Below, one piece after another: positions 1 through 11,418 of a DNA stretch of 64,000 bases. The stretch is taken from positions 151,652,071 to 151,716,070 of the forward strand of contig JAVGWX010000002.1 of the NCBI GenBank assembly GCA_036924085.1. The letters are read 5' to 3'. The translations under genes and the position numbers were made by a program. Source of the DNA: Ariolimax columbianus. Taxonomy: Eukaryota > Mollusca > Gastropoda > Stylommatophora > Arionidae. Position 1 is the stretch's first letter; every line of letters begins with the position of its first letter. Below the pieces are notes generated by a model. That model was not told the origin of the DNA, ran no database searches, and saw only the letters and a program-made list of their open reading frames with translations.

Positions 1-742
1 CTCATTATGTAGAACTTATTTCGGGAAAATTAAGAAGTCGCCTAAGTTATGTTGACTTCTATAGATAGGTTGAACTAAAAGCCATCTTGCCCCTTAAGGC
101 GTTTGGTGGGTTATGTAGCGGAACCAGATCCAATTTGTTCCAGCGCTGCCTTATGTAATAAGTACGTTTGGCAGTTGCTGTTGTTGTTGGGGGAGGGGAC
201 AGGTGGATCTGGGCTGGTTGCAATAACGGGGTTAAGCAGCATACATGAGGGGGAAGTTGTTCTGAAACCCTCCAATATTATTAATTAGAAGATCTGCAAA
301 GAAGGGGTAGTGTAGTTTTGAATAGTTCGGTGAATCTATAAACTGAGTTTTGCGGTATGAGTGGATTGATCTCAAAAACAGTCGCACGAATTGTACATGC
401 AAAAGGAAAATTGGAAATCACATAATTAGCTGTCATCAACAAATAAGATAACAGTGTGGAGCTTAAGAGACACATACTACGTGGTGTAAGTGGGCATTCA
501 GGGAATGTACAACAGTGGCAGAAACACAAATTAGCTTTTCAGTTCCCTTCTTTAACTCTGGACATTTGGAAAGCCTGACGGATGACTTCCCGTAATGAGA
601 GGTCAGAACACCGGTCAAGCTGAATCATGCACCTAATTGCCCCAAACAGACACTGCTTGTCTGATTCTAGTATGTAATTGTTTGACAGTCGGTGTGCCTC
701 GGGGCCTATCGAAATCCAAGGTTGGCTCAGATTTATTTCTTT
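1..742. other. No recognisable gene
   Basis: Only short open frames occur on either strand (97 codons at most). None carries a recognisable motif, and I see no retroelement domain. The right edge leads into the 49-bp tandem repeat. Confidence 0.6.
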
Positions 743-1012
743 TAAATGTTTGCAAAACACAAGGAATCTCTTCCCTGAATCATTTAAGAGAAAAATGTTG
801 GCAAAACACAAGGAATCATTTACCTGAGTCATGTAAGAGAAACATATTACCAGAACACAAGGAAACGATTACGTGAATCATGAAAGAGAAAAATGTTGTT
901 AGAACACAAGGAATCGTTTACCTGTCATGTAAGAGAAACATATTACCAGAACACAAGGAATCGCTTACCTGAGTCATGTAAGAGAAACATGTTGGTAGAA
1001 CACAAGAGATAT
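743..1012. repeat. 49-bp tandem repeat, about 5.5 units
   Basis: The anchor 'acacaagg' recurs at 757, 806, 855, 904 and 951, with a last degenerate copy at 1000, giving spacings of 49, 49, 49, 47 and 49 bp. Each unit reads roughly: anchor, 'ttacctgagtcatgtaagag', then a variable stretch. The variable stretch alternates between an 'atgttg' form and an 'atattacc' form, so the working unit may be a 98-bp dimer. A 79-codon frame across the array is a by-product of the repeat. Confidence 0.85.
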
Positions 1013-1478
1013 GCACCTAAGATCTCAAGAGGGATTTGAGAATCCTTTTAATTCCAAAGTAAAACATGAAAGGGGTACAATGGATCTTCAAGAAGAATAG
1101 AAGTGAAAGGTACTGCTGGGACCAAAGACACAAGAACTAATTAGATTGTTAAGATTGCTTTAAACAAATAGGAATTGAATCAAATTCAGAGAAACATATT
1201 CGCACCTAAGGTTCAATTGAAGCAAAGTGGTCATCTTTCTTATGCACACAAACTTTTGATGTTGTGTTTTGATAATGTTAATATATTTTTCAATTGGTGA
1301 AATCATATCAAGTTATATTATACAAATTTAACATATTTTAATATACACAAATAATTGTTCGTGTTGAAAATTAAGAGAGGTGAAGTAACTCAGGGGATAC
1401 TATTGAATCTAATGGAGATAATCTCTTTCTCTCCTGTCACTCTCTCCTTCTCTCTCTTTCGCACTTTGCATGTTTCCT
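1013..1478. other. AT-rich intergenic sequence, nothing recognised
   Basis: No frame with a recognisable domain, no tandem structure and no RNA-like motif was seen between the 49-bp array and the (CT)n(TA)n tract. Confidence 0.55.

Positions 1479-1566
<88 letters not shown>
1479..1566. repeat. Compound microsatellite (TC)n(TA)n(TG)n
   Basis: About 26 bp of TC is followed by about 48 bp of TA and 14 bp of TG. It lies directly against the broken 3' edge of the RT relic at 1568-2206. The Tyr-Ile and Leu-Ser frames through it are repeat translation and not genes. Confidence 0.95.
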
Positions 1567-1567
1567 A

Positions 1568-2206
1568 ATGCATATTTGTATCGAATTTGATTTAAATCCG
1601 ACCTCAATATATCCACTTCTGCTTTAGTTGAGACACTACTTGATCGTTTTGTGTCGTCAGTAAATTTTGCAATCATGGCTCCCATATCAATGTCCAAATC
1701 GTTTATATATATGAAGAACAGCGTTGGTCCCAAAACTGAGCCCTGTGGCACTCCAGTTTTCACTTCACACCACTCAGAGTACTCCGTATGTGTGCTCACC
1801 CTCTGCCCTCTTCCCGTTAACTAATTTTCAATCTAATTGGAAACCTCCCCACCTGTTCCATGGGATTTTAACTTTTGAAATAATCTTCTATGATGTACTA
1901 TATGAAAGGCCTTTACAAAATCTAGATATATAACATCTACTGTCTCCCATGTATCATTTTAGTAACTTCCTCTATGAATGCTAATAGAGTTGTTAAGCGT
2001 GGTCTCCCTCTAGTAAGCCCACGATGACTACATCTGATTAGATTTAATTTTGTCTAAACGCATTACAATGTTTTCTTTGATTATTGATTCTAACAATTTA
2101 CAGACTATGCTAGTTAAACTCACCGGTCTATAATTTGCTAGCTCTGATTGCTTGTCTTTTTTTAATAAGGGAATCACTCCAGCATCTTTCCAATCCCGCG
2201 GACCAC
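1568..2206 (-). pseudogene. Non-LTR reverse transcriptase fragment, CR1/Jockey-like (copy A)
   Basis: Read on the minus strand this is the centre of a non-LTR RT, in three frames with stops. In order it shows a DWKDAGVIPLLKK segment with ANYRPVSLTS (about 2190-2120), a motif A relic LDFVKAFHIVHHRRLF in which the catalytic Asp of FD is His, motif B GVPQGSVLGPTLFFIYINDL (about 1745), and motif C FTDDTK in place of the usual FADDTK. It stops at SDLNQIR, where the microsatellite begins. The same family occurs at 2207-3233 and 59214-59870. The family resembles CR1-type elements in its FADDTK and GRS-type thumb sequences, but the clade was not tested. The Asp loss and frameshifts make it inactive. 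Confidence 0.85.
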
Positions 2207-2345
2207 TGTGCTCCGAACAGCAGCTGAGAACATAATATACGGGTAGGCCCCATCCAATGCTGCTTGTGGATTATTGTGCTCCGAACAGCAGCTGAGAACT
2301 GAATATGCAGGTAGGCATTTCTCTTACAACTGTCGTAATGAGAAT
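2207..2345. repeat. 68-bp tandem duplication in the retroelement 3' UTR
   Basis: 'tgtgctccgaacagcagctg' occurs at 2207 and again at 2275, and similarity continues through 'ggtaggc'. The two copies are diverged, so the duplication is old or belongs to the family consensus. Confidence 0.8.
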
Positions 2346-3233
2346 AGCATATCTGCGGTAAACCTATTCCCACGAATACTGCACTGTAACTCTGGATAAA
2401 CCTGATCTCCTAGGACCTGGAATCAGCGCAGAACAGTTCTGGCAAGTATCTTCCTAACGGTACACAGAAGTAAAGTTCTTTAACTTGACTTTACGTCAAA
2501 CTGGATAAGAAGACTCTGATCAGAGTCTGTAGACAACCAGTCACATTTGCATTACCCTGCTCTACAGCTTTGCACATCCAATATATTCGTAAATGCATTA
2601 ACTGTCTCTTCCTCCACTACCTGATAGGGAAATGCATTCCAAGGATTTACCACTCTCTGACTATACAAATATGTCCTAATATCCAATATGTACCTTTCTT
2701 GAGATAATTTGTATCATACCTAACACTGTATTTGCATTCACATCTACCTGGACTTGCTTACTCACTTTACATGTATGCTCTATTGTAACTACTAGGTCCC
2801 TTTCCTTATATATCATTCTAATATTGTGCTCGCCCATTCTGTAATTATGTTCCATATTGGATCTACCAATGTGGATGACTATACATGTATGTACATTAAA
2901 TTCCATTGGCCATCTCACAGACCATCCACGAATTTTATCTAAATTCGACCTCAATCTACCTCTGATTTAGATGAGGCACTCCTACATAGTTTTGTGTCGT
3001 CCGCAATTTTTTTTCAATTATGGATCCTATATCAATGTCCAAATCGTTAACACATATCAAGAACAATATTGGTCCCAAAACAGGGATCTGTAGCACCCAG
3101 GTTTTTACTTCATACCACTTAGAGTACTCCTTATTTATGCCCACTCTCTGCCTTCTTCCCGTTAACCAATTTTCAATCCATTCGGCAACCAACCCACCTA
3201 TTCCATGTGATTTTAACTTTTTAAATAATCCTC
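2207..3233 (-). mobile_element. CR1/Jockey-like retrotransposon 3' half (copy B) with its 3' UTR
   Basis: This is a second minus-strand copy of the family at 1568-2206. It begins inside RT at LFKKLKSHGIGG (about 3230) and runs through AEWIENWLTGRRQRVGIN, a damaged motif B (VLQIPVLGPILF) and a frameshifted motif C near 3010. The thumb follows: LDKIRGWSVRW, then IHIGRSNMEHNYRMGEH and ERDLVVTIEHTCKVSKQ (2954-2676). The C-terminal end contains YLYSQRVVNPWNAF near 2650 and closes around 2540. About 330 bp of non-coding 3' sequence follows, holding a 68-bp duplication. Copies A and B lie head to tail. Confidence 0.85.
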
Positions 3234-4074
3234 AGTAATTGTTGCAGTAATTTCGGTCCCTCTTGTTCTTGTACAAGGTTACAATGCTGGAATCGTTGAA
3301 ATACTGCAAAGTATTAGGATTTGTCAGATATGGCTGTGCAACATATTTTCTGATAACTCTGAAAGTTGATCAGCTTCACCAAGCCTTACAACCAACGATG
3401 AAGGAAGCACCGAACTCATGAGGATACACTACCTTATCCTAGAGCAAGGAAAGGTAACCTCCTGGTCTAGTAAGTACATCTGAAACACATCGTTATATAC
3501 GAATTATTGTCCCAGAAAAAACAAAAAGCTGTGACCGTTTGTACAACCGGAAAGCAGATATGAAACTAATAGACTTCCAAACGACACTGAACGACCCAGA
3601 ACCATTAAATTCAGAATTTACTTTTTTTTAGTTATGTTTTGTTAGTGTTTAAGCAAACAGGCTAATTTTGACCGCCGGAAAGAACCTTGGTAAACATATT
3701 CCAGGGAATGCAAATGTGCAAAGATCATGCAACCATGAATTATGTAAGTGTGTAACTTGTTGTGGGACAAAAATATGAATATTTGCAATACCACTATGCA
3801 TGTGTTACATTGCTTGATAACTGATAGAGTTTTCTTGAAAAGATGTAGAGTAAGTTGACAATAGTTAAAAGAATAGTTCAAACGGCGTCTGTGTCAGATG
3901 ATATTCAATGTGGTCAAACTGACTTGGATGTGCAGTAGACCAGTGCTGCTGAAACCGAAATGTAAGGATTTAAGGATTGCCTCAATTCTAGTGACAGTAA
4001 ACCAAATCCGGTAGAAACTATACATACAGGTCATTGATAACATATTGATGATAATATGCGTATGTTTGTGCGTG

Positions 4075-4077
<3 letters not shown>
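3234..4077. other. No recognisable gene
   Basis: The longest frame is 79 codons (minus, 3642-3881) and resembles nothing I know. A stretch near 3370-3480 ('cttcaccaagccttac') loosely resembles the SINE body at 18047, but the match is too short to call. Confidence 0.5.

Positions 4078-4143
<66 letters not shown>
4078..4143. repeat. (TA)n microsatellite
   Basis: About 66 bp of uninterrupted TA dinucleotide. Confidence 0.97.
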
Positions 4144-4146
<3 letters not shown>

Positions 4147-4364
4147 GATCCGACTGGTAACACACCTGAAACTAATAAGCTCACTACCAGGAGGTGTGCC
4201 AGTGACTGGCAACTGTATGATATAATAAAAACAAATTACAATTATATTGAGCTACTGCAAATGCTTGTTTCAAATCGTTCTGTAAATGAATAAGCTGCGA
4301 TTCGAATATATGCTTCACATTAGAGCACTACATGTAGACATGCTAACCGTTTCCACACAAGGTG

Positions 4365-4925
4365 TTATGTACAGATCATGTATGCTTGGTACCCTGGTCT
4401 ATTCCAGCGAGACATGGATGAAAACAGGCTAAATGCTTTTCACATGCAGTGCATGAGGCGCTTACTTGGAATTTCAAGGAGTTACAGAGTGACAAACAAG
4501 AACGTGCAAAATATTTCCAGTTTTGTTTCAACCTCCCCCAGCTCCGTTTGATGACTTGGTCACGTTTGCAGAATGGAGGGTGGGCTAATTCTAAAAGATA
4601 TCCTATACGGGGAGCTGCCACGGGCATGCGTAACAAAGTTAGACCCTTTCTCCACTATAAAGATGTTTGTAAGAGCAACTTGAAAGCGGTGTATATAAAG
4701 AAATAAAACTGGGATGACATTTTCAAAGACAGACCCGGCTGGAGGCAGGCTTTGTATGCTGGTCTGCAGGCAGACGAAACAAAAATGCTCTAAGATCAAG
4801 TCTCCAACGTGTGCTGCGACAACAAGGGCAACAACTGACTAAGACCCGTCTTTAGTGGGAAGTCCATTTTCTCTCGAGACTGACAGAATGCTCCTTGGAG
4901 CAATAGATTTGATTGAGTGTATGTA
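4365..4925 (+). pseudogene. Retrotransposon RT C-terminal relic (RTE-like 3' end)
   Basis: In three alternating frames the sequence gives SSETW, then NRLNAFHMQCMRRLLGIS, LGHVCRMEGGLILKDILYGE, RPFLHYKDVCKSNLKA and DRPGWRQALYAGLQ. This is the usual C-terminal order of RTE- and CR1-type reverse transcriptases: the YGSETW region, an FxMRCLRRLLGI segment, GHV.RM.D.RIPK, a GRP..R.KDVCK segment and an RxxWR tail. A weak C.R.CLS.IGL-like remnant follows (ETDRMLLGAIDL). No RT catalytic motif is present. Relics at 14060-14420 and 52437-52640 look like the same family. Confidence 0.8.
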
Positions 4926-5954
4926 TTTTTACATAACTTCGAGGTTTCCCTGTAAAATACAATTGTGGAGACACTAACATCCTAAGCCGTAGACTCTATA
5001 GATACTGCATGGATATTTATTCTTAAGACCTAAATACTTTAAGTTATCAGCGAAATCAATTATCGCCATCTTGGTGTGTTACTATATGCTTGTATTCACA
5101 ATGTGACGTCAGTTTGTTATTTCTTCTTCAGTGTATGGCTATTGGCTGAACCAAGCGTGTGACAAAGACCAATGACATATTATCATGAAATAATCCACTT
5201 GATGATTGTTTAAAAACGAAATAATTGTTAAAAAAACGCATTAGAATGACAACATTCTTCAACTTAAAACGATTGCCGCGTCAATTGAAAGGTAAAATGA
5301 GCCAAATGTTGGAAGAAATCAAACACACACACACACACACACACAAACGTGCATAGATACCATCATATATATCCACACCATTGAATACATTCTGATGACA
5401 AAACCACTCATTACAAATAGTTTGTTTCAAAGACGAAACACAAGATCTGTAGCCGAGTTCCACTTTTTTGACACAAAGAAATGAACTATTTTTTCGATAT
5501 TGATTACAATTAAGAAAGACCAAAATGTGTGCTTTTCCTAATGTGGTGATTACGATTGTTGTTCACGGCTGGGTTCTTATTGTCTGATTCCTTACTTTAA
5601 GTTGTCGGCATTTGTCGTATTATTTATTTTTCATGTTCATTTATTTCATCGTTATTTTCCACTTAAAGAAATTGTAGTTTTTTTTCTCCGGTTCTTCTCA
5701 TTATTAGCTAAACTCGCATGTACAGAATATCTGCCCGACATTTAGAATATAGAAAAACAACAGCAATAAAAACATGTGAAAAATTCTTTCCTGTTAATAG
5801 CATTGTTCTTGTATATTACAAAACTGGAGGAATGAACAACAAGAATGTAAATCACGACGATAAACAACACACATAATTTTATTCCACATTTGGAACAATA
5901 GTACTCAATGGTAGGGATAACTCAAATATTTGAAAAAAACAATATCATCATTAA
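4926..5954. other. AT-rich intergenic sequence
   Basis: No domain-bearing frame was found. It contains a short (CA)n tract at about 5322-5345. The 80-codon minus frame across that tract is not supported as a gene. Confidence 0.55.
5322..5345. repeat. (CA)n microsatellite
   Basis: About 12 CA units. Confidence 0.9.
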
Positions 5955-5957
5955 ACG

Positions 5958-6175
5958 AGTATGGTGGGACGCAGTGGTCTCGATGTATGGTGTTCGCCTA
6001 GGGTACTGGAGGTCGCGGGTTTAAATCATGGTGTAGCCCGGGATTTTTTTCACCTAGATCATCCAGTAAGAACGTCACCTGATTTCTGAGAAGTGAGATA
6101 AGACACTTATGTGCAGGGGCGCGCACGTTAACAATTCTTGGAATTTGGAAATCGAAAAGAATAGGCTTAACGGAC
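5958..6175 (+). mobile_element. tRNA-derived SINE (degenerate)
   Basis: The head resembles a tRNA with pol III promoter boxes. An A-box-like 'gcagtggtctcgatg' lies near 5971, and a B-box-like 'gcgggtttaaatc' at 6014-6026 is preceded by 'ctggaggtc'. The body ends with 'ggggcgcgcacgttaac' near 6118, which resembles a conserved SINE body segment seen in several invertebrate SINEs. I do not assign a family. No clean target-site duplication was found. Confidence 0.6.
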
Positions 6176-6427
6176 GTTGCTCGGGTAAATCAAACTATTC
6201 TAGAGATTCTCGCCCTACAATGAATATTTTGCAAAAAAGTGCACTGTGAGGCTATATCATCAGGTCTTCGTTATGTGGTTAACGGAGCTGCATTGATGTT
6301 CAAATAATAGACCATAGTATATTTCAGGGACCTCCAACCTAGCGATTGAGAACATATACTCGGAATGCGCTACTCGGCATGCAGTTAGTCTGATACTGAC
6401 ACGTAACTGCATACCGAATAGTACGAT

Positions 6428-6836
6428 TGCTATCAATCACACCAGAAAGGTAGAAATTGTAGAAGTCGACATAATGACACAAGAAACGAAGATCCGCATC
6501 TTCAACCTATTTGGCCCACCAAACAAAGACATGTCGCTCTCGAGTATAAAAATCAAGGACTCCAGCTGCCTAGTCGTTGGAGACTTCAAAAGCCACTCGG
6601 AGAGATGGGGATATTCGGACACAGACAACAGAGGTGATGAAGCGGAAGACTGGAAGATAGACACAAATCGCTTTCTTATCAATAGGCCGGAGGATAGCCC
6701 TAGCTTCTATTCTAGAACATTGCATATCACCTCTACTCCAGACTTGGTATTTTCCACGGTGGATATTCACCACAAAATAGACCGCCAGGTGCTAAACCAA
6801 TTGGCAGGTAGCGACCACAGGCCAATTAGGCAATAA
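6428..6836 (+). pseudogene. AP-like endonuclease C-terminal part, family G copy 1
   Basis: The frame gives QETKIRIFNLFGPPNKD, then VVGDFKSHSERWGYSD, PSFYSRTLHITSTPDLVFST and GSDHRPI. GDFN.HS and SDHRP are the hallmark segments of the endonuclease that nicks target DNA for target-primed reverse transcription. In this copy the Asn of GDFN is Lys. The N-terminal half, with the QWNA and QETHL segments seen in copy 3, is missing through 5' truncation. A stop at 6834 separates it from the next segment. Confidence 0.85.
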
Positions 6837-6842
6837 GTTGAT

Positions 6843-8690
6843 ATGGAAGTAGGCCCACAGGAAATAAAACCGCCCCCACGTTGGAATTATAAACGAGCCG
6901 ACTGGGACAGATTTGCAATGCTGACAGATGGACTGTGTGAAACCATCAACACACGGAATAACAATATGAAACCCATGGTGAAATGCATAAGCAAAGCAAT
7001 AATGCAAGCAGCCCCCGAAACCATCCCAAGAAGGGCAAGGAAAAACTACAAGCCATACTGGAATGATGAAATGCAGAAAGCGGAAGACGAGGTCTTAAAT
7101 GCTAGGAACAGGGCAGAGAGAGAACAATATATGAAGGCAAATATCGCTCTCAAAGCCATCACGGCGAAATGCAAAAGAACACTAAACCAAATAACAAGAG
7201 GCAGCTGGAAAAATAAAACAGAAAGCCTCAATTTAGATAAAGAACGGAACAGACTATGGAAGCAAGTCATAGCCAAGAATGACCAAACTCCATCAAACAA
7301 ACAATTTACCATCAATCAGGGAGACAACATCCTCACTGGAAAAACAGCTGGAAACGCCTTTATAGAACATTATGCAAGAGCAAACCACATTGATGCCCCT
7401 ACAGATAGGCATACATACCTTACTGAAGATCAAAAGAGCCACGACAACATCAATATGGCGCCAGAGGAGCCCATGATTGCAAAACTAACAATGAATGAAA
7501 TTAATAAGGCCTTTAGTACTTTAAGGAAAAAGGAAATCGCCCGGAAAAGATGGGGCAACAAACGAAATGCTGATGGGGTTGGGCCAAACAGCAAAGAGGA
7601 AGTTACTATGAGTTCTGAACCAAAGCTGGAAATGGGGAATTGTACCGCTGGAATGGAAAGATGCTGTAATTATACCAGTACAAAAAAAGAAAAAGATAGA
7701 GCAGATCCAAATGGATACAGGCCTATCAGTCTAATGAGCTGTTTAGGCAAACTGATTGAGCGTTTGATAAACACCAGAGTGATGGGTGGATTTAGAGAAG
7801 GCATTTGACAAGGTGTTGAAAGAGGCACTCACAGTCAAGCTACAAAGAAGTGAAGTGTGTGGGAAAATGTACAGATGGATCAGATGCTACCTCAAAAACA
7901 GAACAGCCAGAGTCCAAGTACAAGGGCAGATGAGCAAAAAGGTGACACTTGAGCAGGGAGTACCCGAAGGGGTAGTACTGTCACCCACACTTTTCCTGGT
8001 GTATATAAACAAAATCACAGAGAATATACAAAGAAGAGTCCACAGCACCATGTTTGCAGACGATCTAGCTATGTGGACCTCTGAAAAAAATCTGAAAAAA
8101 TAGCAAGAATTCGGATGCAGCATGCCCTAACATCGTTGGAAGAGTGGGCGAACTCATGGCTGGTCAAAATAAATGAGGAAAAAACCACATGTATGACATT
8201 CTCGCTTTCAAACAAACCCCAGAACGCCAAAATAAGTCTTAACCGTAAATATCTACGGCCAAACGAAAACCCAAATTACCTAGGAGTAACACTTGATCGA
8301 CGCATGATATGGACAAGTCAGATCGAGAGAAACCGAAATAATGGCAATTATGAGGAAACTTGCTGGCACAAGCTGGGGAGCAGACGAAAGTATACTAAAG
8401 AAACTGTACACTGGAAGACTGAGACCAGTTCTCAAGTATGGCATTGCGGCATGGACAACAGCAGTAAAGACGAATTTTGACACAATTAGCAAAACTTCAA
8501 AACCAAGCCATGAGAGTTATAACAGGAGGCATGAAGTCAACGCCAATTGTAGAACTTGGAAAGATTACAAATCTGCAATACATGACCGACAAAAGAGACT
8601 GCAGAGCCCAGCGGCAAGCAGAGAAACTCGGAAAACTGACATACCATCCATTGCTCCAGAGACTAAATAGATTTGAAAAGGGAAACTAAT
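6843..8690 (+). pseudogene. Reverse transcriptase, family G copy 1, frameshifted and internally deleted
   Basis: The first open part (321 codons, 6843-7808) is the linker and RT N-terminus with ADPNGYRPISLMSCLGKLIE. At about 7780 the sequence jumps from LINTR to DLEKAFDKVLKE, removing the segment between the early RT motif and motif A that copy 4 keeps in part. The next frame (7786-8103) holds motif B EQGVPEGVVLSPTLFLVY and an intact motif C FADDLAMW. The thumb follows from 8115 with EEWANSWLVKINEEKT and NYLGVTLDRRM. The remainder (RKLAGTSWGADESIL) is spread over two frames. It cannot encode a working enzyme. Confidence 0.85.
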
Positions 8691-8869
8691 GAGGAGATAC
8701 TTTGCAGAAATAGCCAAAGCAAAGATGAACGAAGACCCTATAAACACATTAACAACACCAAAGCCCATCCCTACTGTACGAAAACCTTCATGGAAGCAGC
8801 ATATATTTCCGGTGGTGGCAGAAAATATACCAGGTATTGGAAACAAGAACAGCAAGACTGAAAAAGAAA

Positions 8870-9660
8870 GAAGAGACATAACCCTGAAAAAACTACCCAA
8901 GCATGGACTGGACCCATTAATACACCGACAGTTCTGTAACAAACACAACACATAATGTACGGGCAAGTATATTCCTGAGCCTACCAAATGGTAGAAAAAT
9001 AACACTGTCAGTGGCAACTGGAAAATACTCAAGCAATTTCAGAGCAGAGGCAGAGGCACTGAGAGCTGCGGAAGAAGAAATGCTGACAGGCCAAATAAAT
9101 GAAAGCCAGTTATTCCTGTTTACAGGCGCCTTGGCCGTAGTCACAGCACTGACAGGCCATAAAAATACTGAACATTGATTTAAGAGCAGTACTCTCAACT
9201 TTGCCAGCAGACCGCACCAAAAAGAGTAGTGGTACAGTGGGTTCCATCCCATTGTAACATCCAAGGCAACGAGGAGGTAGACAGACAAGAAAAAGAAGGT
9301 GCAAGACTACCACAACCATATTCTAGTGTGACCTATGAAGAGTCAAAAAGGCTCATTACTGCCAGATACATTTCCAATGAGAGACATAACATACTGGCTA
9401 CACAAACAATTATGCCTATTACCAATTGAACAGAAGAGAGCAGGTCGTGGTCTTCAGATTCCGCATAGGCCACAACAGACTGAGGTACCACCTATTCAAT
9501 AAATTGAAGATAGGTGGCACTGACGAATGCAGTTGTGGTTCTGGAAAAATGACCGCTCAACATCTGCTGCAAAAATGCCCGAAATACGAGGACCAGAGAA
9601 AGCGCATGTGACCATCACCAGGTGCAACACTAGACACGTTCTATAGCAGTGTTGACAGCC
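8870..9660 (+). pseudogene. RNase H and C-terminal knuckle, family G copy 1
   Basis: The RNase H region is badly broken. The frame of 9229 retains VQWVPSHCNIQGNEEVD, the last catalytic segment of type I RNase H. The preceding catalytic segments sit in other frames with stops. From 9426 the C-terminus is open: REQVVVFRFRIGHNRLRYHL, then ECSCGSGKMTAQHLLQKC, a CxC-x8-H-x4-C knuckle. Copies 2, 3 and 4 carry the same knuckle. Confidence 0.8.
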
Positions 9661-9720
9661 CCATGATGACAGGTGCTTTTTTTCGAAAAAATACAGGTTG
9701 ACGTTTGACAGCGTACGAAT

Positions 9721-9744
9721 AAGAAGAAGAAGAAGAAGAAGAAG
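9721..9744 (+). repeat. (GAA)n 3' tail of family G copy 1
   Basis: A run of about eight GAA/AGA units directly follows 'gacagcgtacgaat'. The same junction, 'gacagcgt(ac)ga', precedes the GAA tails of copies 3 and 4, and copy 2 has 'tgactgcgtacgaa'. Confidence 0.9.
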
Positions 9745-10859
9745 GATTGACCTGGTAGGTCACCAGCGGATATTCTCGTGACAAAAAATAAATACATATT
9801 ATAAACAGTATTGCCATTGAAATACCATAGAATGAGTTGGTTTTTTCTTGACAGTTGAAGGCATACGTCATCTGCCTGATAAATGGGGTGTACTTCTTGT
9901 CACTTTACACGATATTGCGATTTTATTTTAACCGTTGATCCTTCTTAGTTGACTAGGCATTCTTCCTGTATCCGGTTCACTGTCCCATGTGCTACACTTT
10001 GTCTTCCATGTTTCCCTTGATGTTACGATGTGGTGGTATACAGTGAATCATTCTTCATGTATCTGTTTCCCTGTCCCATGTGCTAGAATGTTGTCTTCCT
10101 TGTTTAACTTGGTGGTACACTGCGGTGGTATCCAGTGAATCACGGTTTTTTGAAACCGTTGAGACATTTTTGCCAAGACTGCCCTCATTCATTCAATTCA
10201 GTGTCCTTGCGAGATCTGTGTGCCGTTATGACTGACTGCATTATTTAGTATAATGATTAGCACATTGATAGTTTTTGGTGTTGCTAGACCATTTCTGTTG
10301 CAGTCGTAAGAGCTTCAATTTCGGCTGTAAACGGTGTTATCTTTTGGCAATTGTTATGTCTGTTCACCCCTTTTCTTTCCCATGTGTTATACTTCGTTTT
10401 ATGTTACCACAATTTTGTTGTCACGCAACCGCTGAGAGTGTCCACGTCGATAGTGCTAACTGTGTGGTAGCGTAAGGCGTTTATAGATGCGTAGTACTTA
10501 TTCTGTAAAAGATATCCTGGTCATCCGGACCAAAATAAGATATGTGACAGAGTCTAGGTTTAGCTGAGTAATTTACGTATCTAAGGAATTACAATATGGA
10601 TCCACACCACGACACGACTTCACACAGTAAAACGCAGTAAACACTAACCTGAATGGAAACATAACACTATCAATTATTAACATGCATATCAACAAAAAGA
10701 GGAAACTACATCTAAACTAAGTAATCATAATAAATATACTGAACTACAATCGGAAGTTTGAAGCACTAGGGTTAATGATTCCTCCAAGGACATGATACCC
10801 TGGCTATTGCCGCTGCACCTCCCTTATCTGCACAATAAACACACACTTGCAAATTCGTC
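9745..10859. other. No recognisable gene; 92-bp imperfect duplication
   Basis: 'cattcttc.tgtatc.g' with 'ctgtcccatgtgcta' occurs at about 9958 and 10049. The flanking 'cagtgaatca' repeats at 10041 and 10133, giving an imperfect tandem unit of about 92 bp. No domain-bearing frame was found. Confidence 0.6.
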
Positions 10860-11265
10860 CTCATGATCGGATTACGTACTCAGTTGGTGTGTGCCTTCAC
10901 ACATAATCGGATCATCTTCAATCAGATAATCTGTACATTTACATACAATCGGTTCACGTATGCTCAGGCGATCTGTGCACTCATATGTAATTATATCACT
11001 TCACTTATAGTCGTAATCACTAGTAGTCACATACTCAGTCGATCTGTGCATACACATACAATCAAAACACACTTCGTTCCCAGTTTGTCCTGCACATACC
11101 ACACAAATTCAGATCTTGCACTTAGGCGGTCTGCACTTTCATATGCATGTGCGTTCACAATTAATTAGATCACTTCATGTATTCACACGAATATGTAGAA
11201 TCATATGGAATTAGATCACGCATTGTTCACTAGGTGTCCCGTACGTACCACACACATTCAAATCT
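10860..11265. repeat. Degenerate tandem repeat of about 42 bp
   Basis: 'atcgg' heads recur at 10866, 10906 and 10948, with a diverged head at about 10990, accompanied by 'gatctgtgca' and 'cacatacaat' elements. Spacing is 40-42 bp. The array ends about 40 bp before the open frame of the Penelope-like element begins. Confidence 0.55.
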
Positions 11266-11418
11266 CTTACTGTTCATAGATTGACTAACATAAACATCTA
11301 ATGAGCGACTGCCAAAACTCAAGACGTATGCTATTCCAGTGATCCTTCTTTCTATAAACCGCGCGCCGATGATGCCACTGTCCGTTTTAACAAGGAGGTC
11401 TCTACCACCATCCTTGAT

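Larger units (their letters stand above)
6388..9744 (+). mobile_element. Non-LTR retrotransposon with EN, RT and RNase H, family G copy 1
   Basis: Four plus-strand copies of one family occur in the window (6388, 24821, about 28830 and 38748). The domain order is AP-type endonuclease, RT, RNase H and a C-terminal CxC-H-C knuckle, ending in a (GAA)n tail. An RNase H and a simple-repeat tail are features of I-clade-like elements, but the clade is unproven. Copy 1 starts inside EN: similarity to copy 3 begins at 'tctgatactgacacg'. It loses RT sequence at about 7780, carries many frameshifts and stops, and ends in (GAA)n at 9721-9744. I see no convincing target-site duplication. Confidence 0.9.
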
